Assembly (NCBI GenBank): GCA_944321515.1
Contig: CALULO010000007.1
Location: forward strand, 42,413 to 106,412
Source of the DNA: an uncultured Atopobiaceae bacterium
Lineage (GTDB): Bacteria; Actinomycetota; Coriobacteriia; Coriobacteriales; Atopobiaceae
DNA: 64,000 nucleotides
Direction of reading: 5' to 3'
Under the pieces are notes generated by a model, which was not told the DNA's origin, searched no databases, and was given only the letters and a program-made list of their open reading frames with translations. Positions within the stretch are counted from its first letter, which is position 1. Every line of letters starts with the position of its first letter. This document shows, piece by piece, positions 39,397 through 47,794 of this stretch. The position numbers were made by a program, and so were the translations under genes.

Positions 39397-40398
39397 TCAG
39401 TTGGAGGCGGAGGGGGTCCAGGCGTCTAGGTTCTCCTCGAAGAGCGTTGCGTAGTCGGCGGCGGCGTCAACGGGGGCAAGGATCGACTGGGCGCTCGAGG
39501 CCGGGTCCTGAGCGTCGGCCGAGCGCTGCCACGCCTCGGTGAGCGCGTCACAGCGGTTGCGGAGCCAGCTGCCGAGGGTGAGCAGGTTGTTCACCGTCTC
39601 GGCATACGTGCCGTCGCCGTCGTCCATGAGGCCGATCTGCGCAATGAGGTTTGAGACGTCGATTGAGGTCTGCTGCGCTGCGGCCAGGCCCGCCGACCGC
39701 TCGTCGGCAGTGCCGGAGACGCCCACATCGCGAAGCGAGGCCTCGCTCGCATCCACGCGGTCGGCGAGATCCGAAAGGTCCTGGTGCGCCTGGGTGAGCG
39801 ATTCAACGGGGTCGCTCGGTTCCTCCGAGGCGGAATCCGAGCTCCCGCCGTCGGCGGAGGCGGAGCTGTCCTGGCCGCTCAGGGACTCAACGAACCCGGG
39901 AAAGCCCGACATGGACGTGTCTGCGGGCTCGGTGGCGCGCATGGACGTGGCCAGGGGGTTCCAGGGATGGGTGATCAGCAGCGCGGCACCGCCAACAACC
40001 ACAACGGCAAAAAGCGCGGCAAGCATGAAGGTGCGCGGACGAGGCATGTGGTCTCGGGCGGCAGAGCGAGAGCCGCCGTCGCCCGCGGAGGGGATGGCGC
40101 TCTCGATGCGCGTCATGACCCCCGTCGCGTCAGTCCCGTCGTCGAGGGCGTTCATCACGCCGGTGTTGCCAATGTCAGGGAGGTCCAGGTCGCGCGTGCG
40201 GCGCTCGGGACGCTCCGGCGCCAGCGAAGAGCCGCACTTGGGGCAGACGTCGGCGCCGGGGTCCACGAGCGCGCCACAGCCCGGGCACCAGGCGGCCGAG
40301 GGGAAGGTGATGCGCTGTGTCACGTCAAGCTCGGCGTGGCACACGGGGCACGCGAGCGCGCCCGCGGGAACCGTGGCGCCGCAGCTTGGACACTTCAT
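39397..40398 (-). CDS. Double zinc-ribbon membrane protein
   Basis: Function unknown. 333 aa. Two CxxC pairs make an N-terminal zinc ribbon (CPSCGATVPAGALACPVC, residues 3-20), and a second ribbon follows at about 38-56 (CPGCGALVDPGADVCPKC). A single membrane helix is at about 126-143. The outer part is a Ser/Asp-rich linker and an alpha-helical domain of about 130 residues with no recognised family. Ribbon inside, helical domain outside. Its ATG overlaps the aconitase stop by 4 bases. Similar ribbon-TM proteins are common in Actinobacteria but poorly studied. Confidence 0.65.
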   Translation of the reverse strand: MKCPSCGATVPAGALACPVCHAELDVTQRITFPSAAWCPGCGALVDPGADVCPKCGSSLAPERPERRTRDLDLPDIGNTGVMNALDDGTDATGVMTRIESAIPSAGDGGSRSAARDHMPRPRTFMLAALFAVVVVGGAALLITHPWNPLATSMRATEPADTSMSGFPGFVESLSGQDSSASADGGSSDSASEEPSDPVESLTQAHQDLSDLADRVDASEASLRDVGVSGTADERSAGLAAAQQTSIDVSNLIAQIGLMDDGDGTYAETVNNLLTLGSWLRNRCDALTEAWQRSADAQDPASSAQSILAPVDAAADYATLFEENLDAWTPSASN

Positions 40399-43097
40399 CG
40401 TGTGCGGACCCCTCCCTTTCCGTTCTCCTCAAGGTTCTCCAGGACGTAGGGCAGGATACCACCGCGCGCAAGGTAGGTCCCCTCCATCGGGGTGTCAATG
40501 CGCACGATGCACTCGAAGCTGAAGGAGCTACCGTCCGGGCGGGTGGCCGTGACGGTGGTGGTACGGCTTGAGGGCAGGCCGTCAGAGAGGTCGACGGGGG
40601 CCACGTCGAATCGCTCGTCACCCCGGATGCCCGGCGCCTCCGCCCCCTCTCCGTCAACAAACTGAAGCGGCAGAACGCCCATCTGGACGAGGTTTGAGCG
40701 GTGGATGCGCTCGAAGCTCTCCGCCATGACCGCGCGGACGCCCAGAAGCAGCGGGCCCTTGCCGGCCCAGTCTCGGCTGGAGCCAGATCCGTACATCTTG
40801 CCCGCCACGACGACAAGCGGAACTCCGGCCTCGCGATAGGCCTCGGCTGCGTCGAAGACGGACTCGACCTCGCCGGTGAGCAGGTTCCTGGTCCATCCGC
40901 CCACTCTTCCCTCGGCGAGGGCGTTCCTCAGTCGAACGTTGGCGAAGGTACCGCGGGCCATGACCTCGTGGTTGCCTCGGCGAGCACCATAGGTGTTGAA
41001 GTCCGCCGGCTCCACCCCGCGCTCCTCGAGGTATCGCGCCGCGGGCGAGTCGACGGCAATGGACCCGGCAGGCGAAATGTGGTCGGTGGTGACGAAGTCC
41101 CCGAGCAGCGCGAGCGCCCGGGCGCCGGAGACCTCGAAGAACCTGGCCGGTCGGGCAATCTCGAAGTAGGGCGGGCGACGGACGTACGTGGACGCCTCGT
41201 CCCACGGGAAGGTCGCCGAGGGCTCGAAGTCGATGGCACGCCAGCTCGACGGTCCCTCAAAAAGACCGCTGGCCCCCTCGACAAAGAGGCTGGAGTCGAG
41301 GTTGGCGGCGAGCTCTGCGGCCGCCTCGGCGTCGGTGGGCATAACGTCGGCGAGGAAGACCGGCGAACCGTCGGGGGCGTGGCCGAGCGGCTCGCTCGAG
41401 AGGTCCACGTCAACGGTGCCGGCGATGGAGTAGGCCACCACGAGGGCGGGGGCGCAGAGGTAGTTCTGGCTCACGTCGGGCGAGATGCGCCCCTCGAAGT
41501 TCCGGTTGCCAGACAGCACGCTCGCGAGCTCCATCTCGCCGGCGCGGGGCTTGAGGCAGCCCTTGATGTCCCCCGAGTTGCCGATGCAGCTCATGCAGCC
41601 GAACCCGCAGGTATAGAAGCCAAGCTCTCGCAGGGGCTCCAGGAGCCCACAGCGCTCCAGCAGGAGCTCGGTCGCGTGGCTGCCCGGCGCGAGGACCTTC
41701 TTCACCCAGGGCTTGGGCTCAAGGCCGCGCGCGCGGGCGTTTCTCGCCAGGAGGCCGGCGGCCACCATCATGGCGGGGTCGGTCGCGGTGGTGCAGCTCG
41801 TGATGGCGGCGATGGCTATCGTGCCGTGGCCGAGCGTGCCGGACCCCTCGACCTCGAAGGTCTCGGCGAGGTCGCGCCCGGCGGCGCGGGCGGCCTCCTC
41901 GAAGCGCGCCTTGAGACCCGAGACCCCCACGCGGTCGTGGGGCCTGGACGGGCCGGCGAGAGAGGGCTCCACGCCGGAGAGGTCAAGCTCGAGCGTGCGC
42001 GCGTAGACGCGGCCCTCCGAGGCGCCGAGCAGGCCCTGGGCGTCGAGGTAGGCGCGGGCGAAGGCGAGATTGCCGGCGTCACGCCCCGTAAGGGCCAGGT
42101 AGTCAAAGGTCACCTCGTCAACGGGGAAGAGCGTCGCCGTTGCGCCGTACTCCGGCGTCATGTTGGCCACGCAGGCGCGCTGAGTGGCGCTCAGGGCGCC
42201 CGCGCCCTCCCCCGTCACCTCGACGATGCTCCCGACAACGCCGGCGCCGCGCAGGAGCTGGGCGACGCTGAGCGCGAGGTCCATGCCGGAGACGCCCTCA
42301 CCAAGGCGGCCGGAGAGACGCAGCTCCACAACGGGGGGCACGAGCATGGAGATGGGCTGTCCGAGCGCGGCGGCCTCCGCCTCGATGCCCCCTACGCCCC
42401 ACCCGAGCACACCGATGCCGTTCGCGGTGGTGGTGTGGGAGTCCGTGCCGACGAGCGTGTCGAAGCACGCCGTCTCAAGGCCGTCCCTCTCCCCCAGGAG
42501 CGCGTCGGTGGCTACAACGCGGCAGAAGCGCTCGATGTTGAGCTGGTGGCAGATGCCGCCGCCGGGCGGCACGATCTCAACGTTCTCAAAGGAGCGGCTC
42601 GCCCACTTCAGGAAGGAGAAGCGCTCGCGGTTGCGCGTCGCCTCGGCCTCCTGGTTCTTCTCGACCGCGCAGGGGCACTCGGAGACGTCCGCTATGACCG
42701 AGTGGTCCACGACGAGCGTGCAGGGGATGCGCGGGTTCACGGAGAGCGGGTCCCCGCCGCGTGCCACCATCGCGTCGCGCATGGCCGCGAAGTCGGCGAA
42801 GACCGGCACGCCGGTGAAGTCCTGGAAGAGCACGCGAGCGGGCATGAACTCCACCTCGCCGCCCGCCTCGCCCGCTAGGCCGGCGGTCACCACGGACTCG
42901 GCCATCCGCACGGCGTCCTCGTCGGTCGCCGCACGACGCACCACGTTCTCCAGAAGCACCACAAGCGCGCGGGGGAGCCGCTCGGCCCCGGGTATGCCCG
43001 AGACGATCGTGGCGAGGCGCGCCACGCCGTCCGCCTCCACACGCTGAGGTCGACGCGCCGCCAGGACCGCGTCACGGAGCTCACTACTCATCGTCAT
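40395..43097 (-). CDS. acnA: Aconitate hydratase (AcnA type)
   Basis: Interconverts citrate and isocitrate with a 4Fe-4S cluster. 900 aa in AcnA/IRP1 order. Cluster ligands: Cys in ITSCTTATDPAMM and the pair in GFGCMSCIGNSG. Other features are the DSHTTTANGIGVLGWGVGGIEAEA segment, the catalytic-Ser-region GSGSSRDWAGKGPLLLGVRAV and NLVQMGVLPLQF. ATG 43097 has GGAGGG upstream; an ATG two codons later also works. No other TCA-cycle gene is visible here. The 5' end overlaps the P-type ATPase by 14 bases. Confidence 0.97.
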   Translation of the reverse strand: MTMSSELRDAVLAARRPQRVEADGVARLATIVSGIPGAERLPRALVVLLENVVRRAATDEDAVRMAESVVTAGLAGEAGGEVEFMPARVLFQDFTGVPVFADFAAMRDAMVARGGDPLSVNPRIPCTLVVDHSVIADVSECPCAVEKNQEAEATRNRERFSFLKWASRSFENVEIVPPGGGICHQLNIERFCRVVATDALLGERDGLETACFDTLVGTDSHTTTANGIGVLGWGVGGIEAEAAALGQPISMLVPPVVELRLSGRLGEGVSGMDLALSVAQLLRGAGVVGSIVEVTGEGAGALSATQRACVANMTPEYGATATLFPVDEVTFDYLALTGRDAGNLAFARAYLDAQGLLGASEGRVYARTLELDLSGVEPSLAGPSRPHDRVGVSGLKARFEEAARAAGRDLAETFEVEGSGTLGHGTIAIAAITSCTTATDPAMMVAAGLLARNARARGLEPKPWVKKVLAPGSHATELLLERCGLLEPLRELGFYTCGFGCMSCIGNSGDIKGCLKPRAGEMELASVLSGNRNFEGRISPDVSQNYLCAPALVVAYSIAGTVDVDLSSEPLGHAPDGSPVFLADVMPTDAEAAAELAANLDSSLFVEGASGLFEGPSSWRAIDFEPSATFPWDEASTYVRRPPYFEIARPARFFEVSGARALALLGDFVTTDHISPAGSIAVDSPAARYLEERGVEPADFNTYGARRGNHEVMARGTFANVRLRNALAEGRVGGWTRNLLTGEVESVFDAAEAYREAGVPLVVVAGKMYGSGSSRDWAGKGPLLLGVRAVMAESFERIHRSNLVQMGVLPLQFVDGEGAEAPGIRGDERFDVAPVDLSDGLPSSRTTTVTATRPDGSSFSFECIVRIDTPMEGTYLARGGILPYVLENLEENGKGGVRTR

Positions 43098-45483
43098 GTC
43101 TGCCCTCCACCATCCTCACCACGCGCGCAAAGCGCTCGCTCGTCTCGTAGCCGCGCTGGGCGCGTCCGTACACCCAGTTGAAGAACACCACCGCCGCGAC
43201 TCCCGCCACGACTATGACAACGCCCATGCTACCCGTTAGGTCGCAGATCTCGAAGAACGGGGCGAACACCGTACATCCAAGCGCAACAATGGCCACAATC
43301 ACGACGAGAAGGACGGAGCGCAGCGGCGTGAGCGGCCGCGAGATACGCCAGACAAGCGCCACCCCCACGCAGGCGACGAGAACGGTGCAGACGGTCGAGA
43401 TCTCGTCGAAGGAGTGGCCTAGCGCGCGGCCCACCAGGAGCTCTATCACGAGCGCGGCCACGATCGCGACCGACGCAGGGAGCGACCGCGCCAGCACGTT
43501 GGCTAGGAAGTCGCCTCGAACGAGCTCGTGGTTGGGCTCAAGGGCGAGAACGAACGAGGGGATCCCGATGACGGCGGTGGAGAGCAGCGACATCTGGATG
43601 GGGATGAACGGATAGGGCGGCATCACGATGCACACGAGCGCGAGGGCGGCGGTGAAGATGGTCTTGACGAGGAAGAGGGCTGCGGAACGCTGCAGGTTGT
43701 TTATCGAGCGGCGGCCCTCGGCCACGACCTCGGGCATGTGCGAGAAGTCGTTGTCGGCAAGGACGATCTCGGAGACGTTGCGCGCGGCGGCAGAGCCGGA
43801 GGCCATGGCCACCGAGCAGTCCGCCTCGCGCAGGGCGAGCACATCGTTGACGCCGTCGCCGGTCATGGCCACGGTACGGCCGCGCCGGTGCAGCGCGCAG
43901 ACGATCTCGCGCTTCTGCTGTGGGGTCACGCGCCCGAAGACACGAGCGGAGGCCACGGCGGCCTCGAGCGCCTCTGGGGTGTCGAGAGTGGTGGCGTCGA
44001 CGTAGCGGTCGGCCTCCGGAACCCCGGCGCGCGCCGCGATGGCGGAGACCGTCCGGGGGTCGTCGCCGGAGATAACGCGCAGCTCGACGCCCTGCTCTAG
44101 GAAGAAGCGCATGGTGGCTTCCGCGGTGGGGCGAATCTCGTCCCGAATGGCCACGCAACCGAGCAGGCGCACGTCCCCCTCCGGCGCGCCCTCGGCGTCA
44201 AAGCCCGCGGCCTCGCACACGACGAGCACGCGCTCGGTCGCGTCGAAGGACCGGGCGAGCGCGTCGGCCTCACCCGCGCGCGCAGGCCCCAGGACGAAGG
44301 CGGCCGCACCCATGACCAGAGCCCGCCCCGACGCAGTCACGCAGCCGGAGAGCTTCCGCGCAGACGAGAAGGGCACTACACGGGAGACCTCCTCGGGCGT
44401 TACGCCACCCTCGGCGGCGTGGCGGAGGATCGCTCGGGCGGTCTCGTTGGCGTCCTCCTCGTTTGCGGCGGCGACGGTCACGAGCGCCCGCTCCGCCTCC
44501 GAGGCGTCCGTCCCGGGCGCGCCCACGACATTGGACACCTCCATCTCGCCAGTGGTGATGGTGCCCGTCTTGTCCAGGCAGAGCGTGTCCACACGCGCGA
44601 GCGTCTCCACGCAGTAGGTCTGCTGCACGAGAACCATCCGCCGCCCCAGCCGGAAGGTAGCTATAGCCAGCACGGACGAGGTGAGCAGCACCAGCCCCTG
44701 CGGGATCATCCCTATGACGGCGGCGACGGAGGTGAGGATGGCGTCCTCGAGCCTGCCGCCGTCCATGAGGACGCTGCGCAGGAAGAGCGCGAGCCCCAAG
44801 GGGACGAGGGCGACGGTTCCCAGGCGGATTATGGCCTTGAGCGTGTCCTGAATCTCAGACCGCACGGGTTTTACGTACTTCGCCTCGGCGTTAATGCGTG
44901 CGGCGTATCCCTCGGCGCCCACGCGCTCAACGCGGGCCACGAGGCTGCCGGAGTCCACGAAGCTGCCGGACAGGAGCTCGTCGCCAGGACTCTTGAGCAC
45001 GGGCGTGGCCTCGCCCGTGAGCAGGCTCTCGTTCATCGAGACGTGACCGGAGACGACCACCGCGTCCGCGGGCACCTGGTCGCCGTGGGAAAGGCGCACG
45101 AGATCGTCCGCCACCAGCTCGGAGGGCGGCAGCGCGAGCTCGCCCTCGGCACGGATGACCGTGACCTCCTTCTGGGTAAGGATGGTGAGACGGTCAACCA
45201 TGCGCTTGGCGCGCACCTCCTGGACGACCCCAATCAGAAGGTTGAGCAGCACCACTCCCATGAAGAGAAGGTTGCGGTACTGCCCGGTGAGCAGCACGAG
45301 CAGAGCGAGCGCCAGGTTCACGGCGTTGAAGAGCGTAAGCGCGTGCTCGGCCACGATCTGTCGGACCGGCTTTGTCTTGACGTCGGTGTTGGCGTTGGTA
45401 CGCCCGGCGGCAACGCGCTCGGCGACCTCGACCTCGGTGAGGCCGGTGAGCTCAGGGCTCTTCTCGACCGTCTGGTCAGTCAT
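43084..45483 (-). CDS. Cation-translocating P-type ATPase, CtpE-like
   Basis: P-type ATPase with about ten membrane helices. 799 aa. Marks: LLTGEATPV (TGE of the actuator domain), IPQGLVLLTSSVLAI (membrane helix 4; most relatives have PEGL), phosphorylation site LCLDKTGTITTGE, and the hinge MTGDGVNDVLALREADCSVAM. The layout and the IP(E/Q)GLVLLTS segment resemble mycobacterial CtpE, a calcium importer, but the ion cannot be deduced from sequence. No N-terminal metal-binding CxxC, which argues against copper or cadmium. ATG 45483 has GGGAGGGG ahead. Confidence 0.85.
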   Translation of the reverse strand: MTDQTVEKSPELTGLTEVEVAERVAAGRTNANTDVKTKPVRQIVAEHALTLFNAVNLALALLVLLTGQYRNLLFMGVVLLNLLIGVVQEVRAKRMVDRLTILTQKEVTVIRAEGELALPPSELVADDLVRLSHGDQVPADAVVVSGHVSMNESLLTGEATPVLKSPGDELLSGSFVDSGSLVARVERVGAEGYAARINAEAKYVKPVRSEIQDTLKAIIRLGTVALVPLGLALFLRSVLMDGGRLEDAILTSVAAVIGMIPQGLVLLTSSVLAIATFRLGRRMVLVQQTYCVETLARVDTLCLDKTGTITTGEMEVSNVVGAPGTDASEAERALVTVAAANEEDANETARAILRHAAEGGVTPEEVSRVVPFSSARKLSGCVTASGRALVMGAAAFVLGPARAGEADALARSFDATERVLVVCEAAGFDAEGAPEGDVRLLGCVAIRDEIRPTAEATMRFFLEQGVELRVISGDDPRTVSAIAARAGVPEADRYVDATTLDTPEALEAAVASARVFGRVTPQQKREIVCALHRRGRTVAMTGDGVNDVLALREADCSVAMASGSAAARNVSEIVLADNDFSHMPEVVAEGRRSINNLQRSAALFLVKTIFTAALALVCIVMPPYPFIPIQMSLLSTAVIGIPSFVLALEPNHELVRGDFLANVLARSLPASVAIVAALVIELLVGRALGHSFDEISTVCTVLVACVGVALVWRISRPLTPLRSVLLVVIVAIVALGCTVFAPFFEICDLTGSMGVVIVVAGVAAVVFFNWVYGRAQRGYETSERFARVVRMVEGRHDDE

Positions 45484-45609
45484 CTCTCCCCTCCCGTCGG
45501 CTGCGCCGTCCATTGTGCCACGCCCGCATCGGGCCAAGGTAAACCTTACGAAAAAGAGAGACTTGTCCGCACGGCGACAGGTCGGCGCCAGGGGTTCGCC
45601 GCTTCAAAG

Positions 45610-45638
45610 AAAAAGCCCAGCCACCGACGTGGCCGGGC
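45610..45638 (-). terminator. Intrinsic terminator after tRNA-Arg
   Basis: 10-bp stem GCCCAGCCAC/GTGGCCGGGC (45615-45624 with 45629-45638) with one G-U pair and a 4-base loop, followed on the minus strand by TTTTTC. It lies 11 bases beyond the tRNA 3' end. Confidence 0.9.
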
Positions 45639-45648
45639 CAGGCATTCG

Positions 45649-45725
45649 TGGTGCGCCCAGGGGGATTCGAACCCACGACCTTCTGCTCCGGAGGCAGACG
45701 CTCTAATCCACTGAGCTATGGGCGC
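45649..45725 (-). tRNA. tRNA-Arg (anticodon CCG)
   Basis: 77 bases including an encoded CCA (45649-45651). Acceptor GCGCCCA/TGGGCGC, D-stem GCTC/GAGC, anticodon stem TCTGC/GCAGA with loop CTCCGGA giving anticodon CCG, which reads CGG. The T-stem is GTGGG/CCCCC around TTCGAAT, so one U-C mismatch is present. A terminator follows directly and a TATACT box lies 13 bases upstream, so it is a single-gene unit. Confidence 0.95.
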
Positions 45726-45737
45726 GTGCAAGGGGAC

Positions 45738-45743
45738 AGTATA
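45738..45743 (-). promoter_or_regulatory. -10 box of tRNA-Arg
   Basis: TATACT on the minus strand, placed so that transcription starts about 6 bases before the tRNA. The -35 region (GCCCCG) is poor. Confidence 0.4.
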
Positions 45744-45758
45744 GCGGACTTTCTCAAA

Positions 45759-45780
45759 AGCGGGGCTGAAATTGCCCCGC
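45759..45780. repeat. GC hairpin between tRNA-Arg and aroF
   Basis: Inverted repeat GCGGGGC / GCCCCGC with a loop of about 7 bases, between two divergent genes. On the minus strand TTTT follows, so it could act as a terminator against antisense transcription from aroF's upstream side. Confidence 0.45.
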
Positions 45781-45820
45781 ATTGACGCCCTCGCGCCCGC
45801 ACGCCGCCGTAACCGCGCCG

Positions 45821-45840
45821 TCACATCCCTGTGATACCAT
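45821..45840 (+). promoter_or_regulatory. Promoter-like element and small palindrome upstream of aroF
   Basis: TGATACCAT (45832-45840) reads as an extended -10 on the plus strand, 55 bases before aroF. It overlaps the palindrome TCACA-tccc-TGTGA (45821-45834), a possible operator. No -35 was found. Confidence 0.4.
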
Positions 45841-45894
45841 CGGGCGGCATTTTCGCACGAGACGCAAGAACTTACGTAAGGACCGGAGAACTGC

Positions 45895-46920
45895 ATGATA
45901 ACCGTCATCAAGCACACGGCCACCACCGAGCAGCTTGACCACTTCGTCCGCTGGATAGAGGACCGCGGCTTCAAGACTAACGTCTCCCAGGGTGACAACG
46001 AGACCATCGTCGGCATCATCGGCGACACCACGCGCATCGACCCCTTCCTGCTGGAGAGCATGGACATCGTCGAGCGCGTCCAGCGCGTGACCGAGCCCTA
46101 CAAGCTCGCCAACCGCAAGTTCCACCCGGAGGACACCGTCGTCGACTGTGGGCACGGGGTGCTTGTCGGGGGCGGCAACTTCCAGGTCATCGCGGGGCCG
46201 TGCTCGGTTGAGGGAGAGAACCTCTTCACCATCGCCCGCGCCGTTAAGAAGGCCGGCGCCACGATGCTGCGCGGAGGCGCCTTCAAGCCCCGCACCTCCC
46301 CGTACACCAGCCAGGGCATGGGCGAGAAGGGCCTCGACCTGCTCATGGAGGCCAGCGGGGAGCTGGACATGCCCGTGGTCACCGAGGTCATGGACCCGCG
46401 CGACGTCGAGATGTTCGTGAGGAAGGGCATCGACGTCCTTCAGATCGGCGCGCGCAACGCACAGAACTTCAGCCTCCTGCGCGAGGTGGGCCGCTCCGGA
46501 CGCCCCGTGCTGCTGAAGCGCGGCATGTCGGAGACAATCGACGAGCTGCTCATGAGCGCCGAGTACGTGATGAGCGAGGGCAACCCCAACGTGATGCTCT
46601 GCGAGCGTGGCATCCGCACCTTCGAGACGCGCACCAGGAACACCTTCGACGTCAACGCCGTCCCGGTGCTCCACCACCTCACCCACCTGCCCGTGGTTGC
46701 CGACCCGAGCCACTCAACCGGCTACACCCGCTACGTGCGCCCCGCGGCGTACGCTGCCACCGCGGCGGGGGCGGACGCGCTGGAGATCGAGGTCCACAAC
46801 AGCCCGCAGGACGCGTGGTCCGACGGCGCCCAGGCCCTGACCCCGGACCAGTTCTCCGAGGCCATGCGCCGCATCGCGCTGATCCGCGAGGCGGTCTGCG
46901 CACCGATCGAGGAGGCCTAG
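45895..46920 (+). CDS. aroF: 3-deoxy-7-phosphoheptulonate synthase, type I beta
   Basis: First step of the shikimate pathway, joining PEP and erythrose-4-phosphate. 341 aa. An N-terminal ferredoxin-like domain (1 to about 70) of the kind that mediates Tyr/Phe inhibition in Thermotoga-type enzymes is followed by the barrel: VIAGPCSVEGENL, GGAFKPRTSPYTSQGMGEKGL, VLQIGARNAQNF, VLLKRGMSETIDEL, VVADPSHSTGYTRYV. It opens an eight-gene aromatic cluster; tyrA starts one base after its stop. Confidence 0.97.
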   Translation: MITVIKHTATTEQLDHFVRWIEDRGFKTNVSQGDNETIVGIIGDTTRIDPFLLESMDIVERVQRVTEPYKLANRKFHPEDTVVDCGHGVLVGGGNFQVIAGPCSVEGENLFTIARAVKKAGATMLRGGAFKPRTSPYTSQGMGEKGLDLLMEASGELDMPVVTEVMDPRDVEMFVRKGIDVLQIGARNAQNFSLLREVGRSGRPVLLKRGMSETIDELLMSAEYVMSEGNPNVMLCERGIRTFETRTRNTFDVNAVPVLHHLTHLPVVADPSHSTGYTRYVRPAAYAATAAGADALEIEVHNSPQDAWSDGAQALTPDQFSEAMRRIALIREAVCAPIEEA

Positions 46921-46921
46921 C

Positions 46922-47794
46922 GTGGCGCGGGGGCTGGGCGCGTCCGTGGTGCCCGGGCGCGTCGGCGTCGTTGGGCTCGGCCTCATGGGCGGCTCGTTCG
47001 CGCGCGCCTTCGCCGCGGCGGACGTCGAGGTCTACGCCTGGAACCGCACGCGCTCGACGCTCGAGCTCGCGATGATAGAGACCGTGACCGGGGAGCTCAC
47101 CGAGCAGACCATCGGCACCTGCGAGCTCATCATCCTGGCCGGCTACCCAGCCGCGGCCATCGACTGGCTCGAGGCCAACGCGTCGCAGGTCGGTGAGGGC
47201 GCCATCGTCATTGACACGGTCGGCGTCAAGCGCGTCATCTGCGAGCGCTGCGAGGCCATCTGCGCCGGGCGCCCGTTCACCTTCGTGGGCTGCCACCCCA
47301 TGGCCGGCACCCAGTTCTCCGGCTTCGCCCACTCCCGCGCCACCATGTTCAAGGGCGCCCCGCTCGTGGTGGTGCCGCCGGAGATGGACGACTTTGCGCG
47401 CGTGGAGGTGCTCGAGCGCCTGAAGCGTCTGCTCGAGCCCTGCGGCTTCGGCAGCTTCACGCTGGCCACAGCCGAGGAGCATGACCGCATCATCGCCTTT
47501 ACCTCCCAGCTTGCCCACGTGGTCTCCAACGCCTACGTCAAGAGCCCGACGGCCCGCGAGCACAAGGGCTTCTCGGCCGGCTCGTACAAGGACCTCACGC
47601 GCGTCGCGCGCCTGAACGCCCCCATGTGGACCGAGCTCTTCCTGGACAACGCGGACTTCCTCTCCGAGGAGATTGGCACCATCGTCAAGAACCTGCAGGC
47701 ATACAAGGACGCCATCGACGACCATGACGCCGCGCGGCTGGAGGCGCTTCTTGCCGAGGGCGACAAGATCAAGCGGGAGGTCGAGGGCAGATGA
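46922..47794 (+). CDS. tyrA: Prephenate dehydrogenase
   Basis: Oxidatively decarboxylates prephenate to 4-hydroxyphenylpyruvate for tyrosine. 290 aa. NAD(P)-binding GVVGLGLMGGSFARAFA, the substrate region VDTVGVK and FVGCHPMAGTQFSGFAHS, and the helical C-terminal dimerisation domain with SQLAHVVSNAYVKSP and GSYKDLTRVARLNAPMWTELF. There is no ACT domain, so feedback control may rest on AroF. GTG 46922 is one base past the aroF stop; the 3' end overlaps aroB by 4. Confidence 0.95.
   Translation: MARGLGASVVPGRVGVVGLGLMGGSFARAFAAADVEVYAWNRTRSTLELAMIETVTGELTEQTIGTCELIILAGYPAAAIDWLEANASQVGEGAIVIDTVGVKRVICERCEAICAGRPFTFVGCHPMAGTQFSGFAHSRATMFKGAPLVVVPPEMDDFARVEVLERLKRLLEPCGFGSFTLATAEEHDRIIAFTSQLAHVVSNAYVKSPTAREHKGFSAGSYKDLTRVARLNAPMWTELFLDNADFLSEEIGTIVKNLQAYKDAIDDHDAARLEALLAEGDKIKREVEGR

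Noticed and set aside
40701..42878. A 725-codon open frame on the plus strand opposite acnA
   Set aside because: Shadow of the aconitase gene for the same reasons.
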